Positions 18,563-27,999 of a stretch of 64,000 bases of DNA are shown here, piece by piece; within the stretch, counting starts at the first letter, position 1; every line of letters starts with the position of its first letter. The notes under the pieces were generated by a model. The model had not been told where the DNA came from. It ran no database searches and saw only the letters and a list, made by a program, of their open reading frames with translations. The translations under genes were made by a program, and so were the position numbers. Location: contig NZ_FONV01000005.1 in the NCBI RefSeq assembly GCF_900113015.1, forward strand, positions 558,001 to 622,000, in the 5' to 3' direction. The DNA comes from Actinoplanes philippinensis. Its GTDB lineage: Bacteria > Actinomycetota > Actinomycetes > Mycobacteriales > Micromonosporaceae.

Positions 18563-20881
18563 TCAGCGCCGTGGACGCTGGTGCCGTGGATCGAAGAGCG
18601 GCTCGGTCGCCACGGTGGCGAGCAGCAGGCGGTCGAAATAGCCGATCTCCACCTGCGTTCCGGGCACGGCCAGGGCCGACGGCAACCAGGCGTACGCGAT
18701 CGGCGCGCCCACCGACCAGCCGTACGCCGCGCTGGTCACGTGGCCCACCGGGAAGCCGCCCGCATACACCGGCTCACCGCCCAGTGGCACGTCCCCGGTG
18801 TCGGCCAGCACCAGGCAGGTGAGCCACCGCTCCGGGGCCCGGTCGCCGGCCGGCAACAGCCCCGCCTGGTACGGGTCGTCCTCACCGGTGACGTCCCGCC
18901 CCCAGGCGCGATGCCCCTTCTCCAGGCGCAGGCTGTCGAACGCCGCATGGCCGGCCGCGATCAGGCCGTGTTCCCGGCCGGCCTCCCACAGCGTGTCCCA
19001 CAGGCGCAGCCCGTACTGCGCCTCGGTGTGGATCTCCCAACCCAGCTCGCCGACACCGGACAGCCGCAGCATCACCACCGGAACCGTGCCGACGTGCCCC
19101 TCGCGCGCGCGGAACCAGCGGAACCCCTCGGCCGACACGTCCACCTCGGTGAGCGGGGCGAGCAGCTCCCGGGCGGCCGGGCCCCACAGGCCGACCCCGC
19201 AGGTGCCGCCGGTGACATCACGGACCGAGACACCGGGCGGGGCGTGCCGGCGCAGCCAGTCGACGTCGAGCGGCCCGTTCCCGCCGATCCGGAACCGGTC
19301 CTCGCCGAGCCGGGCCACCGTGACGTCGCCGCGCACCCCGCCCGCCGGGTCGAGCATGACGGTGTGGACGACGGTCCCGGCCGGACGGTCCACGTCACCG
19401 GCCACCAGACCGGACAGGAAGGCGACCGGGCCGGTCACGTCGATCCGGGTCAGCGGGGTCATGTCGTAGAGGGCGACCCGGCGGCGGGTCGCCCGGGCCT
19501 CGGTCTCGGCGATCGGCGACCAGTGCCGCGACGACCACTCGTCCCGGGGGCGCGGCGACTCGGGGGGCGGGTTCGTCGCGTACCAGAGAGGTCGCTCCCA
19601 CCCGGCGGCCTCGCCGAAGACCGCGCCCAGCTCGGCCTGCCGGGGATGGAACGGGCTGACCCGGACGTTGCGCACCGGCGGCGGATCGGCCGGGTGCACG
19701 ATGTCGTGGATCTCGACGAACGTGCGTACCGCCCGGCGGCGCACGTAGTCGGGCGAGAGCTGGGCCGCGTCGAACCGGTTGAGGTCGCACTCGTGCAGGT
19801 CGATCGCGGGCCGGCCGTCGGCCATCCACTCGGCGACCGCCTTCGCGGCCCCGGCCGAATGGGCCGCCCGGACCGCCTCCGCCACCCAGAGACCCCGCAG
19901 CGACGCCGCCTCGCCGAGCAGCGGGAAACCGTCGGGGGTGAACGAGAGGACGCCGTTGAACGCCTCCTCCGGGGTGGCGCCGCGCAGCGCCGGGATCAGC
20001 TCGGCGGACGCCGCCCAGGACTGCCTGAACGTGTCCGGCGTGAACGGCAGCTTCGACGGGTGGTCGTCACCGGGCAGGTCGGCGAGGTCGACGGGCATCG
20101 GCTCGTGCCGGTACGACCCGATGCCGAGCCGATCCCCGTGGGCCCGGAAGTACAGGTCACGGTCCGGGTGGCACAGGATCGGCAGGCCGTCGGAGGCGCC
20201 GGCCGGAGTGGTTCGTACGTACTGGTGGGCCATCGGCAGCAGCGGGATCGGCACCCCGGTCATCGCCGCGATCGCCGGCCCCCAGAACCCGGCGCAGCTG
20301 ACCACCAGGTCGGCCCGGAACTCCTCGTCGGCGGTCGCGACGCCGGTGACCCGCCCGGCGCGGGAGAGCACCCGGGTGACCGCCCGGTCGCCGAGGAACC
20401 GGGCGCCCCGCGACGTGGCCCGGGCGGCCTGCGTCTCGGCCGCGCGGACCGCCGGGAGCAGTCCGTCGGACGGCACATACAGTCCGCCGCTAATTACTGA
20501 TTTGTCCAATAATGGGTACAACGTTGCGCAGGCGGCCGGATCCAGGACCGATGACGGGACCCCCCACGACTGCCCGAACCCGAACCGGCGGTGCAACTCG
20601 GCGAGACGGGCCGGCGTCGTCGCCACCTCGAGACTGCCGACCGGGGAGAAACAGCCGAGCCCGGCGTACTTCTCGGCGGTGTAACGGGCGAGCCGCGACA
20701 GGGTCCGGGACGGATGGATCTGGAAGACCAGCCCCGGCGCGTGCGAGGTGGAGCCGCCGGTCACGAAGAGCGGGCCCCGATCCAGCACGGTGACGTCGGT
20801 CCACCCGCGGCCGGTCAGCTCGTCGGCGAGCGCGCACCCGACGATCCCCGCGCCGATGATGACAACAGTGGGTCCGGACAT
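18563..20881 (-). CDS. FAD-dependent dimethylglycine/sarcosine dehydrogenase-like protein with GcvT domain
   Basis: Oxidative N-demethylase of glycine-betaine breakdown that would pass the C1 unit to tetrahydrofolate. The 772 residues hold a Rossmann FAD motif (GAGIVG, 10-15) and STSHAPGL with His47, the position used for covalent flavin in this family. The oxidoreductase domain runs to about 380 (GLWVAEAVRAAHSAGAAKAVAEWM). A GcvT-type folate-binding domain follows (YDMTPLTRIDVTGPVAFL near 475) with the C-terminal GcvT barrel to the end. The start ATG 20881 is 74 nt from the divergent phosphodiesterase gene. Sarcosine versus dimethylglycine preference cannot be read from sequence. Confidence 0.85.
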   Translation of the reverse strand: MSGPTVVIIGAGIVGCALADELTGRGWTDVTVLDRGPLFVTGGSTSHAPGLVFQIHPSRTLSRLARYTAEKYAGLGCFSPVGSLEVATTPARLAELHRRFGFGQSWGVPSSVLDPAACATLYPLLDKSVISGGLYVPSDGLLPAVRAAETQAARATSRGARFLGDRAVTRVLSRAGRVTGVATADEEFRADLVVSCAGFWGPAIAAMTGVPIPLLPMAHQYVRTTPAGASDGLPILCHPDRDLYFRAHGDRLGIGSYRHEPMPVDLADLPGDDHPSKLPFTPDTFRQSWAASAELIPALRGATPEEAFNGVLSFTPDGFPLLGEAASLRGLWVAEAVRAAHSAGAAKAVAEWMADGRPAIDLHECDLNRFDAAQLSPDYVRRRAVRTFVEIHDIVHPADPPPVRNVRVSPFHPRQAELGAVFGEAAGWERPLWYATNPPPESPRPRDEWSSRHWSPIAETEARATRRRVALYDMTPLTRIDVTGPVAFLSGLVAGDVDRPAGTVVHTVMLDPAGGVRGDVTVARLGEDRFRIGGNGPLDVDWLRRHAPPGVSVRDVTGGTCGVGLWGPAARELLAPLTEVDVSAEGFRWFRAREGHVGTVPVVMLRLSGVGELGWEIHTEAQYGLRLWDTLWEAGREHGLIAAGHAAFDSLRLEKGHRAWGRDVTGEDDPYQAGLLPAGDRAPERWLTCLVLADTGDVPLGGEPVYAGGFPVGHVTSAAYGWSVGAPIAYAWLPSALAVPGTQVEIGYFDRLLLATVATEPLFDPRHQRPRR

Positions 20882-20955
20882 CGCGCCCCCTCTACGCCGC
20901 CACCGCCATTCGACCTCTTTCGGGCGACGTCGACAAGCCCCGGCATACTGCCCCG

Positions 20956-21723
20956 GTGGTCCACCCGTATCTGGACAGTCCAGGCCCGCTCGCCTTCGCG
21001 CACCGCGGCGGGGCCGCCGACGGCGACGAGAACACCGCCGAGGCGTTCCGGCGCGCCGTCGACATGGGCTATCGGTACGTGGAGACCGACGTGCACGCCA
21101 CCGCGGACGGGGTGCCGGTCGTCATCCACGACGCGGAACTCGACCGGGTCGCCGGGCAGCCGGCCCGCGTCGCCGACCTGACCTGGGCCGACCTCTCCTC
21201 GGTACGGGTCGGGGGCGCCGCCGCCGTACCCCGCCTCGACGAGGTCCTGGACGCCTGGCCGGGGATCCGCTTCAACGTGGACGTCAAGGCCGACGGGGTG
21301 GTCGCGCCGGCCGTCGCCGCGGTCCGGGCCGCCGGCGCCGAGGACCGGGTGCTGCTCGCCTCGTTCAGCGACGCCCGGCTGGCCCGGGTCCGCGCGCTGA
21401 CCGGGCCACGGGTGGCCACCTCCCTGGGCCTGCGGGCCACCGCCCGGCTGTGGCTCGCCGCGACCGCCGGGGTGCGCCTGCGGGTGCCGGAGTCGGCGGT
21501 CGCCGCCCAGATCCCGGTCCGCCACGGCCGGGTCACCGTGCTCACTCCGCGATTTCTCACCTATCTGCACCGGCTCGGATTGCAGGTCCATGTGTGGACG
21601 ATCGACGATCCGGAAGAAATGAATCGGCTCCTCGACATGGGTGTCGACGGCATCATGACGGACCGTATCGAGGTGTTGCGCGACGTCTATGTCGCGCGCG
21701 GTTTCTGGCCCGCTGACGGATAG
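20956..21723 (+). CDS. Glycerophosphodiester phosphodiesterase
   Basis: Hydrolyses glycerophosphodiesters to glycerol 3-phosphate and an alcohol. The 255-residue length fits GDPD. Motifs are AHRGG with catalytic His16, ENT near 25, VETDVHATADGVPVVIHD with metal-binding Glu43/Asp45 and the second catalytic His58, and VHVWTIDDPEEM plus GVDGIMTDRIE near the C-terminus. No signal peptide, so it is probably cytoplasmic. GTG is the start codon. It is divergent from the dehydrogenase gene. Confidence 0.92.
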   Translation: MVHPYLDSPGPLAFAHRGGAADGDENTAEAFRRAVDMGYRYVETDVHATADGVPVVIHDAELDRVAGQPARVADLTWADLSSVRVGGAAAVPRLDEVLDAWPGIRFNVDVKADGVVAPAVAAVRAAGAEDRVLLASFSDARLARVRALTGPRVATSLGLRATARLWLAATAGVRLRVPESAVAAQIPVRHGRVTVLTPRFLTYLHRLGLQVHVWTIDDPEEMNRLLDMGVDGIMTDRIEVLRDVYVARGFWPADG

Positions 21724-21794
21724 TGGCGTTCACCGCTCTATCAGTTACCATTCCTGGTCAGAGACTTTTCTCCACATCCGCGTGAACCCTGGAC

Positions 21795-21812
21795 ATCATC
21801 CGTTCGGATGAT
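21795..21812 (+). terminator. Hairpin downstream of the phosphodiesterase gene
   Basis: Perfect 8-bp arms atcatccg/cggatgat with a 2-nt loop, 71 nt after the GDPD stop. There is no T-run, but AT-rich sequence (tttctttaa) follows after about 30 nt. The 258-bp interval from 21724 to 21981 otherwise holds only an AT-richer leader for the next gene. Confidence 0.45.
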
Positions 21813-21981
21813 CCCCGGGGTTCGAGGGCCGATCCACATATTTTCTTTAAGGCGGCCATAAGAATTCTCCGATCCCGGTTCCGGAATTGCTTTCTGTGAG
21901 ACGCGCCCCTAACGTCTGGGCGGTCGGCGCCGGGATCCGGCGCCGTCATTGACCGGGGAATCGGAAAAAGAAGGTCTCGTC

Positions 21982-23397
21982 ATGCGAAGCTCGGGGCAAC
22001 GACGTACCCGGCTGTTGGCCGCCGGCGCAGTAGTCATCGCCATCGGCGGGGTGATCGGCTTCACCCAGTTCGCCAACGCGGCGGACACCGACAACAGCAC
22101 CAAGGCCGGTGAGAGCGGAGCCGGAAAGGTCGTCGGCAACAACCTGACGATCCTCACCGACACCTGTGTGGACAGCGATCTGGAGGCGCACGACGGTTTC
22201 CAGAAGGGCAACCGGTGCGTCTCGACCGAGTTCGGTGAGGTCGGCGTGGCCGCCAACAACCCGACTCTCCTGATCACCCAGGCGCCCGATGAGGTCACCG
22301 TCGGCACGCCGTTCCAGCTGCGGATCAGCACCCGCAACCTGATCCGGGACCGGTTCCTCGCGGCCGGGCAGGGCGGGTACTACGTGGAGAGCAGCGTCCT
22401 GCAGAACGGCATTGTCCGCGGCCACTTCCACACCGCCTGCCGGATCCTGAACAGCGACGACGAGGCGCCCGAGTCCGCGCCGGTGCCGGCGTTCTTCGTC
22501 GCGACCGAGGACCGCCGCGGCGGCGCCGAGCCGGACACCGTGACCATTCAGGTGCCGGGGCTGCCGCAGGAGGGCGAGTTCCAGTGCTCGTCGTGGGCGG
22601 GTGACGGGTCGCACCGGATCCCGATGATGGAGCGCGCCAACCAGACGCCGGCCCTCGACTCCGTCCGGGTCACCGTCCGCGCCGCGAACAACGGCGGCAA
22701 CCAGGGCGGCAACAACGGCGGGAACCAGGGCGGCGGCAACAACGGCGGCAACCAAGGCGGCAACCAAGGCGGCGGCAACAACGGCGGGAACCAAGGCGGC
22801 AACCAAGGCGGCAACCAAGGCGGCGGCAACAACGGCGGGAACAACAACGGCGGCGGGAACAACAACGGCGGCGCCGTGACCCCGACGACGCCGGCGACGA
22901 AGCCGGCGACCGCCAAGCCGAACAGCACCGTGATCACCGCGACCCCGCGTAACACCACGACCACGAAGAACGAGGACGAGGAAGAGGCCGGCACCTCGGG
23001 GGCGACCACCAAGGCCACCCCGACCCCGACCAGGACCCCGGCCGGCACGAAGTCCGAATCTTCGGAGTCTGAAAACTCTGAAGAATCCTCGCAGTCCGAG
23101 GAGAACACCCAGAAGCCGGTCACGACGAAGAAGACCACCAAGGCGGCCGAGCCGGAATACGACGTCGACGCCGAGCCCACCGACGGTCCCGGTCTCGCCG
23201 CCGACCCCGGCGACGGCGCCCCCGACCAGCCGGAGCGCACCAGCGGCGGGACGGTCGCCGAGCCCCCCGCCCAGGGCGGCGCCGTCAACCTGGTCAGCAG
23301 CAACCTGGCGTGGATCGGCGGCGGCGCGGTGATGGTCCTGATCGGCCTGCTGATCGCGGCCTTCCTGCGGACCCGGCCCCGCAACACCTGGCGCTGA
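21982..23397 (+). CDS. Cell-surface protein: conserved ectodomain, Gly/Asn repeats, Thr/Ser/Glu stalk, C-terminal membrane anchor
   Basis: Secreted, membrane-anchored protein of 471 residues. The signal peptide ends near FANA. A globular domain of about 190 residues contains three spaced Cys-bearing segments (DTCVDS, GNRCVS, FHTACRI) and ends RVTVRA. About 60 residues of Asn-Gly-Gly/Gln-Gly-Gly repeats follow, then a Thr/Pro/Lys then Ser/Glu-rich stalk. The end is a single transmembrane helix (AWIGGGAVMVLIGLLIAAFL) with a short Arg-rich cytoplasmic end. There is no LPxTG motif. I chose ATG 21982 because aaagaagg precedes it; an in-frame start at 21949 has weaker support. The globular domain looks like a conserved actinobacterial surface family, function unknown. 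Confidence 0.82.
   Translation: MRSSGQRRTRLLAAGAVVIAIGGVIGFTQFANAADTDNSTKAGESGAGKVVGNNLTILTDTCVDSDLEAHDGFQKGNRCVSTEFGEVGVAANNPTLLITQAPDEVTVGTPFQLRISTRNLIRDRFLAAGQGGYYVESSVLQNGIVRGHFHTACRILNSDDEAPESAPVPAFFVATEDRRGGAEPDTVTIQVPGLPQEGEFQCSSWAGDGSHRIPMMERANQTPALDSVRVTVRAANNGGNQGGNNGGNQGGGNNGGNQGGNQGGGNNGGNQGGNQGGNQGGGNNGGNNNGGGNNNGGAVTPTTPATKPATAKPNSTVITATPRNTTTTKNEDEEEAGTSGATTKATPTPTRTPAGTKSESSESENSEESSQSEENTQKPVTTKKTTKAAEPEYDVDAEPTDGPGLAADPGDGAPDQPERTSGGTVAEPPAQGGAVNLVSSNLAWIGGGAVMVLIGLLIAAFLRTRPRNTWR
22687..22873 (+). repeat. Gly/Asn-coding tandem repeats
   Basis: Degenerate 9-12 bp units (ggcggcaac, caaggc, aacggc) encode an uninterrupted Gly-Gly-Asn/Gln tract. The copies are nearly identical at DNA level, so length variation between strains is expected. 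Confidence 0.85.
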
Positions 23398-23420
23398 CCC
23401 CGCGCCACGGCACCCGTGAC

Positions 23421-23451
23421 GGCGGGCAGGACCCTCTCGGTCCTGCCCGCC
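23421..23451 (+). terminator. Strong hairpin terminator after the surface-protein gene
   Basis: Perfect 13-bp arms ggcgggcaggacc/ggtcctgcccgcc with a 5-nt loop, 24 nt after the stop codon. No T-run follows. It separates this gene from the iron-regulated gene downstream. Confidence 0.8.
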
Positions 23452-23552
23452 GCCCGCATGTCCGGGCTGCGTATCCCCCGGATCGCCACACCCGGCGGCC
23501 ACCGGGTGAGAAATTTCCGGAAAGTGGAGCCGGGCGGGTTGATCGGCCAAAA

Positions 23553-23571
23553 TAAGGGTAGCCTTACCCGC
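23553..23571 (+). promoter_or_regulatory. DtxR/IdeR-type iron box
   Basis: TAAGGGTAGCCTTACCCGC matches 12 of the 16 fixed positions of the 19-bp IdeR/DtxR consensus (TTAGGNTAGNCTNACCTAA) and contains a perfect GGGTA-N4-TACCC inverted repeat. It lies directly upstream of the siderophore-interacting protein gene, as expected for Fe-dependent repression. Confidence 0.75.
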
Positions 23572-23618
23572 CGATGACCGATCGACGGCAGTTCCCTTTC
23601 GGCAGTGAGGTGCAGTCC

Positions 23619-24449
23619 ATGGCGAACAGACCCGCGCGACCGGCCCACGAGGGTGTGGTCACCCGCGTGGAGCAGCTGACCCCGCACATGGTGCGTGTCG
23701 TGGTCGGCGGTGACGCTCTGACCCGGATCGACGCCGGGGAGTTCACCGACCACTACATCAAGGTGCTGTTCCCGCTGCCCGGGGTCACCTATCCGGAGCC
23801 GTTCGATCAGGGCGTCATCCGGGAGACGCTGCCGCGTGAGGCGTGGCCCGTCGTCCGGACCTACACGGTGCGTAAATGGCTGCCCGAGGCCGGCGAGATG
23901 TGGGTCGACTTCGTGGTTCACGGCGACGAGGGCATCGCCGGCCCGTGGGCGGCGTCCGCCCGGCCCGGCGACCCGTTCCGGTTCATGGGCCCCGGCGGCG
24001 GTTACACGCCGGACCCCACGGCCGACTGGCACCTGCTCGCCGGCGACGAGAGCGCGCTGCCGGCGATCAGCGCGGCCCTGGAGCGGATGCCCGAGGGCGC
24101 GAAGGTGCGGGCGTTCATCGAGGTCGCCGGCCCCGACGAGGAGCAGAAGATCGAGACCCGGGCGGACGCCGAGATCACCTGGCTGCACCGGGGCGCCGGC
24201 GCCGGGCTCGTCGACACGGTCCGCGGGCTGGACTTCCCGGCCGGGCGGCTGCAGGCGTTCGTGCACGGCGAGGCCAACGCCGTCCGTGAGCTGCGCCGGT
24301 TCCTGCGGGTCGAGCTCGCCGTCCCGATGAGCCAGCTCTCCATCTCCGGGTATTGGCGGCGCGGCATGAACGAGGACGGCTGGCAGTCCAGCAAGCGCGA
24401 GTGGAACGAGCAGATCGAGCGTGAGCAGGAGCCGGCCACCGCCGCATGA
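23619..24449 (+). CDS. Siderophore-interacting protein (FAD-dependent ferric-siderophore reductase)
   Basis: Cytoplasmic flavoprotein of the ViuB/SIP family that reduces ferric siderophore so the iron is released. With the chosen start (276 residues) RTYTVR at about 80-85 is the FAD-binding motif. LLAGDESALPAISAAL near 155 starts the NAD(P)H-type domain, and SGYWRRGMNEDGWQ near the end is a family signature. I chose ATG 23619 because gtgagg lies about 10 nt upstream. The earlier ATG at 23574 would start 2 nt after the iron box and leave no room for a ribosome site. Expression should rise under iron limitation. Confidence 0.9.
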   Translation: MANRPARPAHEGVVTRVEQLTPHMVRVVVGGDALTRIDAGEFTDHYIKVLFPLPGVTYPEPFDQGVIRETLPREAWPVVRTYTVRKWLPEAGEMWVDFVVHGDEGIAGPWAASARPGDPFRFMGPGGGYTPDPTADWHLLAGDESALPAISAALERMPEGAKVRAFIEVAGPDEEQKIETRADAEITWLHRGAGAGLVDTVRGLDFPAGRLQAFVHGEANAVRELRRFLRVELAVPMSQLSISGYWRRGMNEDGWQSSKREWNEQIEREQEPATAA

Positions 24450-24495
24450 CGACGCTGTAAGGAGTGTTACGCCGGTCACCCGATACGCTGGGTGA

Positions 24496-25671
24496 GTGGT
24501 GATCCAGGAGAAGACCCGTGCCGGCGGGCTGTTCGCACTGACGGCGCTCCTCCTCGCCGCGGTCAACCTCCGGCTCGCGGTCACCAGCATCGGCCCGGTT
24601 CTCACCGAGATCCGGGCCGGGCTCGGCATGAGCGCCACCGTGGCCGGGCTGCTCACGTCCGTACCCGTGCTGTGTTTCGCCTCGATCGGTCTCGCGGCGC
24701 CCCGCCTCGCCCGGCGGTTCGGCGCCGCGCGGGTCGTCCTCGGCGGTCTGCTGCTGCTCGCCGCCGGCCTCACGATCCGGCCGTTCGCCGGCGGCGCCGC
24801 GCTGTTCCTGCTCTTCAGCACCGTCGCCCTGGCCGGGATCGCCCTGGTCAACGTGCTGCTGCCGTCGATCGTCAAGGACCGCTTCCCGGACCGGGTGGGC
24901 ACGGTCACCGGCCTCTACTCGGTGGCGCTCAACATCGGCGCCACCACGGCCGCCGCCGCGACCGTGCCGATCACCGGCGCCTTCGGCGACGACTGGCGGC
25001 TGGGGCTCGCCTGCTGGTCGCTGGCCGCGCTCCTCGCCCTTCCGCCGTGGCTGATGATGGCCCGATCGCGCGAGGTCACCGCCGATTCCGACACCCCCTC
25101 CGCGGTACGGGTGAGCCGCCACCCGGTCGCGTGGGCCCTCGCCGTGTATTTCGGCATGCAGTCCACCTCGGCGTACGTGATCATCGGCTGGCTCCCGGAG
25201 ATCTACCGCGATGCCGGCCTCTCCCCCGCGCTGGCCGGTGTCCTGTTCGCCGTCACGTCGCTGCTCGGCGTGCCACTGTCGTTCCTGCTCTCGGCGTACG
25301 CCGGCCGCCTCCGCTCGCAGAGCGGCATCGCCCTCGGCCTGGGCCTCTTCGGCATCGCCGGCTGGGCCGGCCTGTGGGCCTCCCCCGCCGCCGCCCCCTG
25401 GCTGTGGGCGATCCTCCTCGGCATCGTCAACGCCGCGTTCCCCCTGGCCCTGACGATGATCGCCCTCCGCGGCCGCACCCCCGCCACCGTCGTGCAGTTG
25501 TCCGCGTTCGCCCAGAGCATCGGCTACCTCTTCGCCATCCCCGGCCCCATCCTGGTCGGGGCCTTGCACGACGCCTCCGGCGGCTGGCGGGTGCCGCTGG
25601 CCTTGATGGTCGCCCTGATGGTCCCGCAGATCCTGGCCGGCATGGCCGCCGGCCGAAACCGCCAGATCTGA
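24496..25671 (+). CDS. MFS transporter, CynX/NimT-like
   Basis: Polytopic permease of 391 residues with about 12 hydrophobic helices. The opening GGLFALTALLLAAVNLRLAVTSIGPVLTEI and the first-loop GLLTSVPVLCFASIGLAAPRLARRFG fit the cyanate/2-nitroimidazole transporter branch of the major facilitator superfamily. The start could be GTG 24496 or the adjacent GTG at 24499. It follows the siderophore gene by 46 nt on the same strand, so read-through is possible. Substrate unknown. Confidence 0.83.
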   Translation: MVIQEKTRAGGLFALTALLLAAVNLRLAVTSIGPVLTEIRAGLGMSATVAGLLTSVPVLCFASIGLAAPRLARRFGAARVVLGGLLLLAAGLTIRPFAGGAALFLLFSTVALAGIALVNVLLPSIVKDRFPDRVGTVTGLYSVALNIGATTAAAATVPITGAFGDDWRLGLACWSLAALLALPPWLMMARSREVTADSDTPSAVRVSRHPVAWALAVYFGMQSTSAYVIIGWLPEIYRDAGLSPALAGVLFAVTSLLGVPLSFLLSAYAGRLRSQSGIALGLGLFGIAGWAGLWASPAAAPWLWAILLGIVNAAFPLALTMIALRGRTPATVVQLSAFAQSIGYLFAIPGPILVGALHDASGGWRVPLALMVALMVPQILAGMAAGRNRQI

Positions 25672-25708
25672 CCGCGGACGCCGGGCGCCCCCACATCGCC
25701 GGAAGGCC

Positions 25709-27207
25709 TCAGCGGTTGTAGAAGTCCGCCTTGACGTCGGGCAGGGGCGCGTCGTCGAGACCGAAAAAACGTCAGCGGCGGGAGGAACGAGCTTGGTCCG
25801 CACCTGGTCCATGGTGCGGCTCATCGCCCCGAGTGCGACGACCAGCAGTTCCTCCTGCTCATCGATACGAGCCTGCAGGGTATAGAGGGCAGTGGACATC
25901 GACTGGATCACGTCCTGGACCGTGGCTCCCGAGATGGGCGCCGGCTCGTCCTTCCTGTCCGGGACGGTGCCGAGAGTGGCACCGAGGCCCTGGATGACCT
26001 CGGCACCGAGAACCGCTCCGGCCGGGATGCTCTCCGGCGCGACGGCGACCACGATCACGGCGGCGATAGCGCCGGCGACGGTCAGCACGGTCTGCGTGCT
26101 CTTCTTCCGGTTCAGGCACCAGGCGTCGAGCGAGTCGAGCACTTTGATGGTGTCCTCGCCGATGTTCCACGCGTCGGTGAGCTGACAGCGGCGGATCTCC
26201 AGGTGAGCCTCCATGATCTCGGCCAGGTTGAGAGCCACATGCTGCTGCAACAGCGCCGCTTCACTCAGCTTGCTGCAGTAGCCGGAGAACTCGGTCGCCC
26301 CGTCGCCCTCCCAATGGTTCATGTGGATGTTGACGATGTTCCCGACCAGCTGGTTGATCGATTCGGACTCTCCGCTGTCGCCGGCGAGGACCTCGGTGGA
26401 CAGTTGTCCTTCGGCTCGGCGGGAGATCCGCAGGTTGGGTATGAGGGTGCCGGCCACCCGGTACAGCGGCCCGGTCATCCCTTCGACGGCGGTGTCCGGG
26501 TCGGGAACCGAGAAGGCGGTGAAGTACTGGGGAACGTCGGCGAGCGCCTGTCGTACGTACTCCTGGACGTTGGCGTTGTCCGACGGCTCACCCGACGCCG
26601 GCGGCTGGTAGTGCGGGTTGTCGGTGTCGACGCCGACGGAGCCGTATCGGCTGTAGTCGTTGATCGAGCCCTGCTGTGCCATGCTGTACGACTCGTCCTG
26701 CCAGAGGACGACCTCGGCAGCCTTGTCGATGATGCGCTGACCCAGGTTCTGCAGATCGCTGTAACTGCGGTACACGTAGTCCTTGGCCATGGCCCGCTCA
26801 TACCACGCGACCCGGAGCGGAGGCGGCGCCTCGGCCGGGACGCGTTCGCCGGTCACCGTGCCGTGCGGCGTGCCGCCGGCTCCCCAGTCGGTTCGCAGGA
26901 TCGCCTTGCCGCTTACGGTGTCGGTCTCCTCGTAGAGTTCCGCGATGTGGACCACGGTTGCGGCAGCGATGTGCAGGTTCTCCGCGTTCTGCGCGAGGAT
27001 GTTCTGCAGGTCGTCCCGCAGGATCCGCCAGAGACCCGCGATCCGGGCGGGCGGCCCACCGGGCGGGTCCTGGAAGGCTGCCTGCTCCGCAACGGCGGTC
27101 TCCGCCACCACGTTGTTGACCTTGGCGTAGGTGAGACCGAGCAGCGGCAGATCCATCCGGCCGATGATGTAGAGGGCGTTGATGTCGGTGGTGAAGTACT
27201 CGGACAT
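25709..27207 (-). CDS. WXG-like helical membrane protein with apparent 1-nt frameshift near the 3' end
   Basis: No named family recognised. From ATG 27207 the product is largely helical for about 340 residues. NHWEGDGATEF at residues 298-308 has the W-x-G...F spacing of WXG100-type ESX/type VII substrates. A hydrophobic segment (TVLTVAGAIAAVIVVAVAPESIPAGAVL) spans about 372-400 and a coiled segment about 430-470. As given, the frame at codon 481 runs on for over 500 codons antisense to the MFS gene, but shifting by one base at the A6 tract 25764-25769 (T6 on the coding strand; seven would restore phase) gives an immediate ending DDAPLPDVKADFYNR with TGA at 25709. That makes about 499 residues and a clean convergent end. 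It is last in a block with the lipoprotein and STAND genes. Confidence 0.72.
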
Positions 27208-27234
27208 GTCTCTCCCCGTTCCGTCTCGTCCGGC

Positions 27235-27999
27235 TCAGACGGCACACGCCGCGACCGGCACCGGATTCGCGCGCAGCGCGTCCTGACCCTGGGCGACGGC
27301 GATTTCCGTCCTGGCCGGATCCGCGGCCTCAGGCACCGCCAGATCGACGCTCACCCGGTCGCCGCGGATGAGGGCCGGCCGTCCGTAGATGATCTTCCCG
27401 GCGCGATCCCGGAGGATCAGGCTCGCCGCCGGTGAGCAGAGCGCGGCGCCCGCCGGCTCGGTGACGATGCGGCCGGTCACCGCGGAACGGCCATGGCTGT
27501 CGGGCGTGCTGACGGTCAGGTCGGCGACCCGGACCGTGCGAGGCCACGCCGCGAACGCGTCGGCCGGGGCCGGCTCACCGCCGGTGAACACGGCTTCGAC
27601 AGTGCCGACCCGGACCGCGTCGTCCAGCTGGAAATAGCCGGCTCCCGCAAGTTCCTGACCCGGAAGCAGGACCGTCAGGTCGGGTAGATCGATGTCCTCA
27701 CCGGCGAGCCGGCGGCCGTCCGCGCCGAGGACCCGCACCGTCACCGCGGCATTGACCAGGGCGTACGGACAGGCGTTACGGGTGGCGACGCCGTACCGCA
27801 CGTCCCGCTCGTCGGCGGTGAACCCGATCTCGGTGATCGTCGGCAGACATTCGGCGGGCAGCGACGTGGCCGGCCGCGGGATCGCCGAAGCGGCCACCGG
27901 CGGATTCTCCTCGGCGCCACGGCTCGTGCACGCGGCGAGCCCTCCCGTCAGGAGCAGCGCCGCAGCGGCTGCAGATCTGGACCAGCGATGCTTGTTCAC
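27235..27999 (-). CDS. Lipoprotein, unknown function
   Basis: The 254-residue product starts with GTG 27999 (gggggag upstream) and has a type II signal peptide: basic N-terminus, AAAALLLTGGLAAC lipobox with lipid-modified Cys near residue 24. The mature part is beta-rich and contains regularly spaced Cys (ECLPTI, NACPYAL, LCSPAAS, VAACAV), suggesting disulfides. There are two internally similar halves about 100 residues apart, each describing a property followed by a GxxL strand. It overlaps the upstream gene stop as GTGA, and the WXG-like gene starts 27 nt downstream. Confidence 0.8.
   Translation of the reverse strand: MNKHRWSRSAAAAALLLTGGLAACTSRGAEENPPVAASAIPRPATSLPAECLPTITEIGFTADERDVRYGVATRNACPYALVNAAVTVRVLGADGRRLAGEDIDLPDLTVLLPGQELAGAGYFQLDDAVRVGTVEAVFTGGEPAPADAFAAWPRTVRVADLTVSTPDSHGRSAVTGRIVTEPAGAALCSPAASLILRDRAGKIIYGRPALIRGDRVSVDLAVPEAADPARTEIAVAQGQDALRANPVPVAACAV

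Noticed and set aside
18581..20500. 639-codon plus-strand frame opposite the dehydrogenase gene
   Set aside because: Antisense shadow of a gene with clear FAD and GcvT motifs.
24175..25708. Long minus-strand continuation of the WXG-like frame
   Set aside because: It is antisense to the MFS transporter and siderophore gene, has Arg/Gly/Glu-rich composition, and begins only after an apparent one-base shift.
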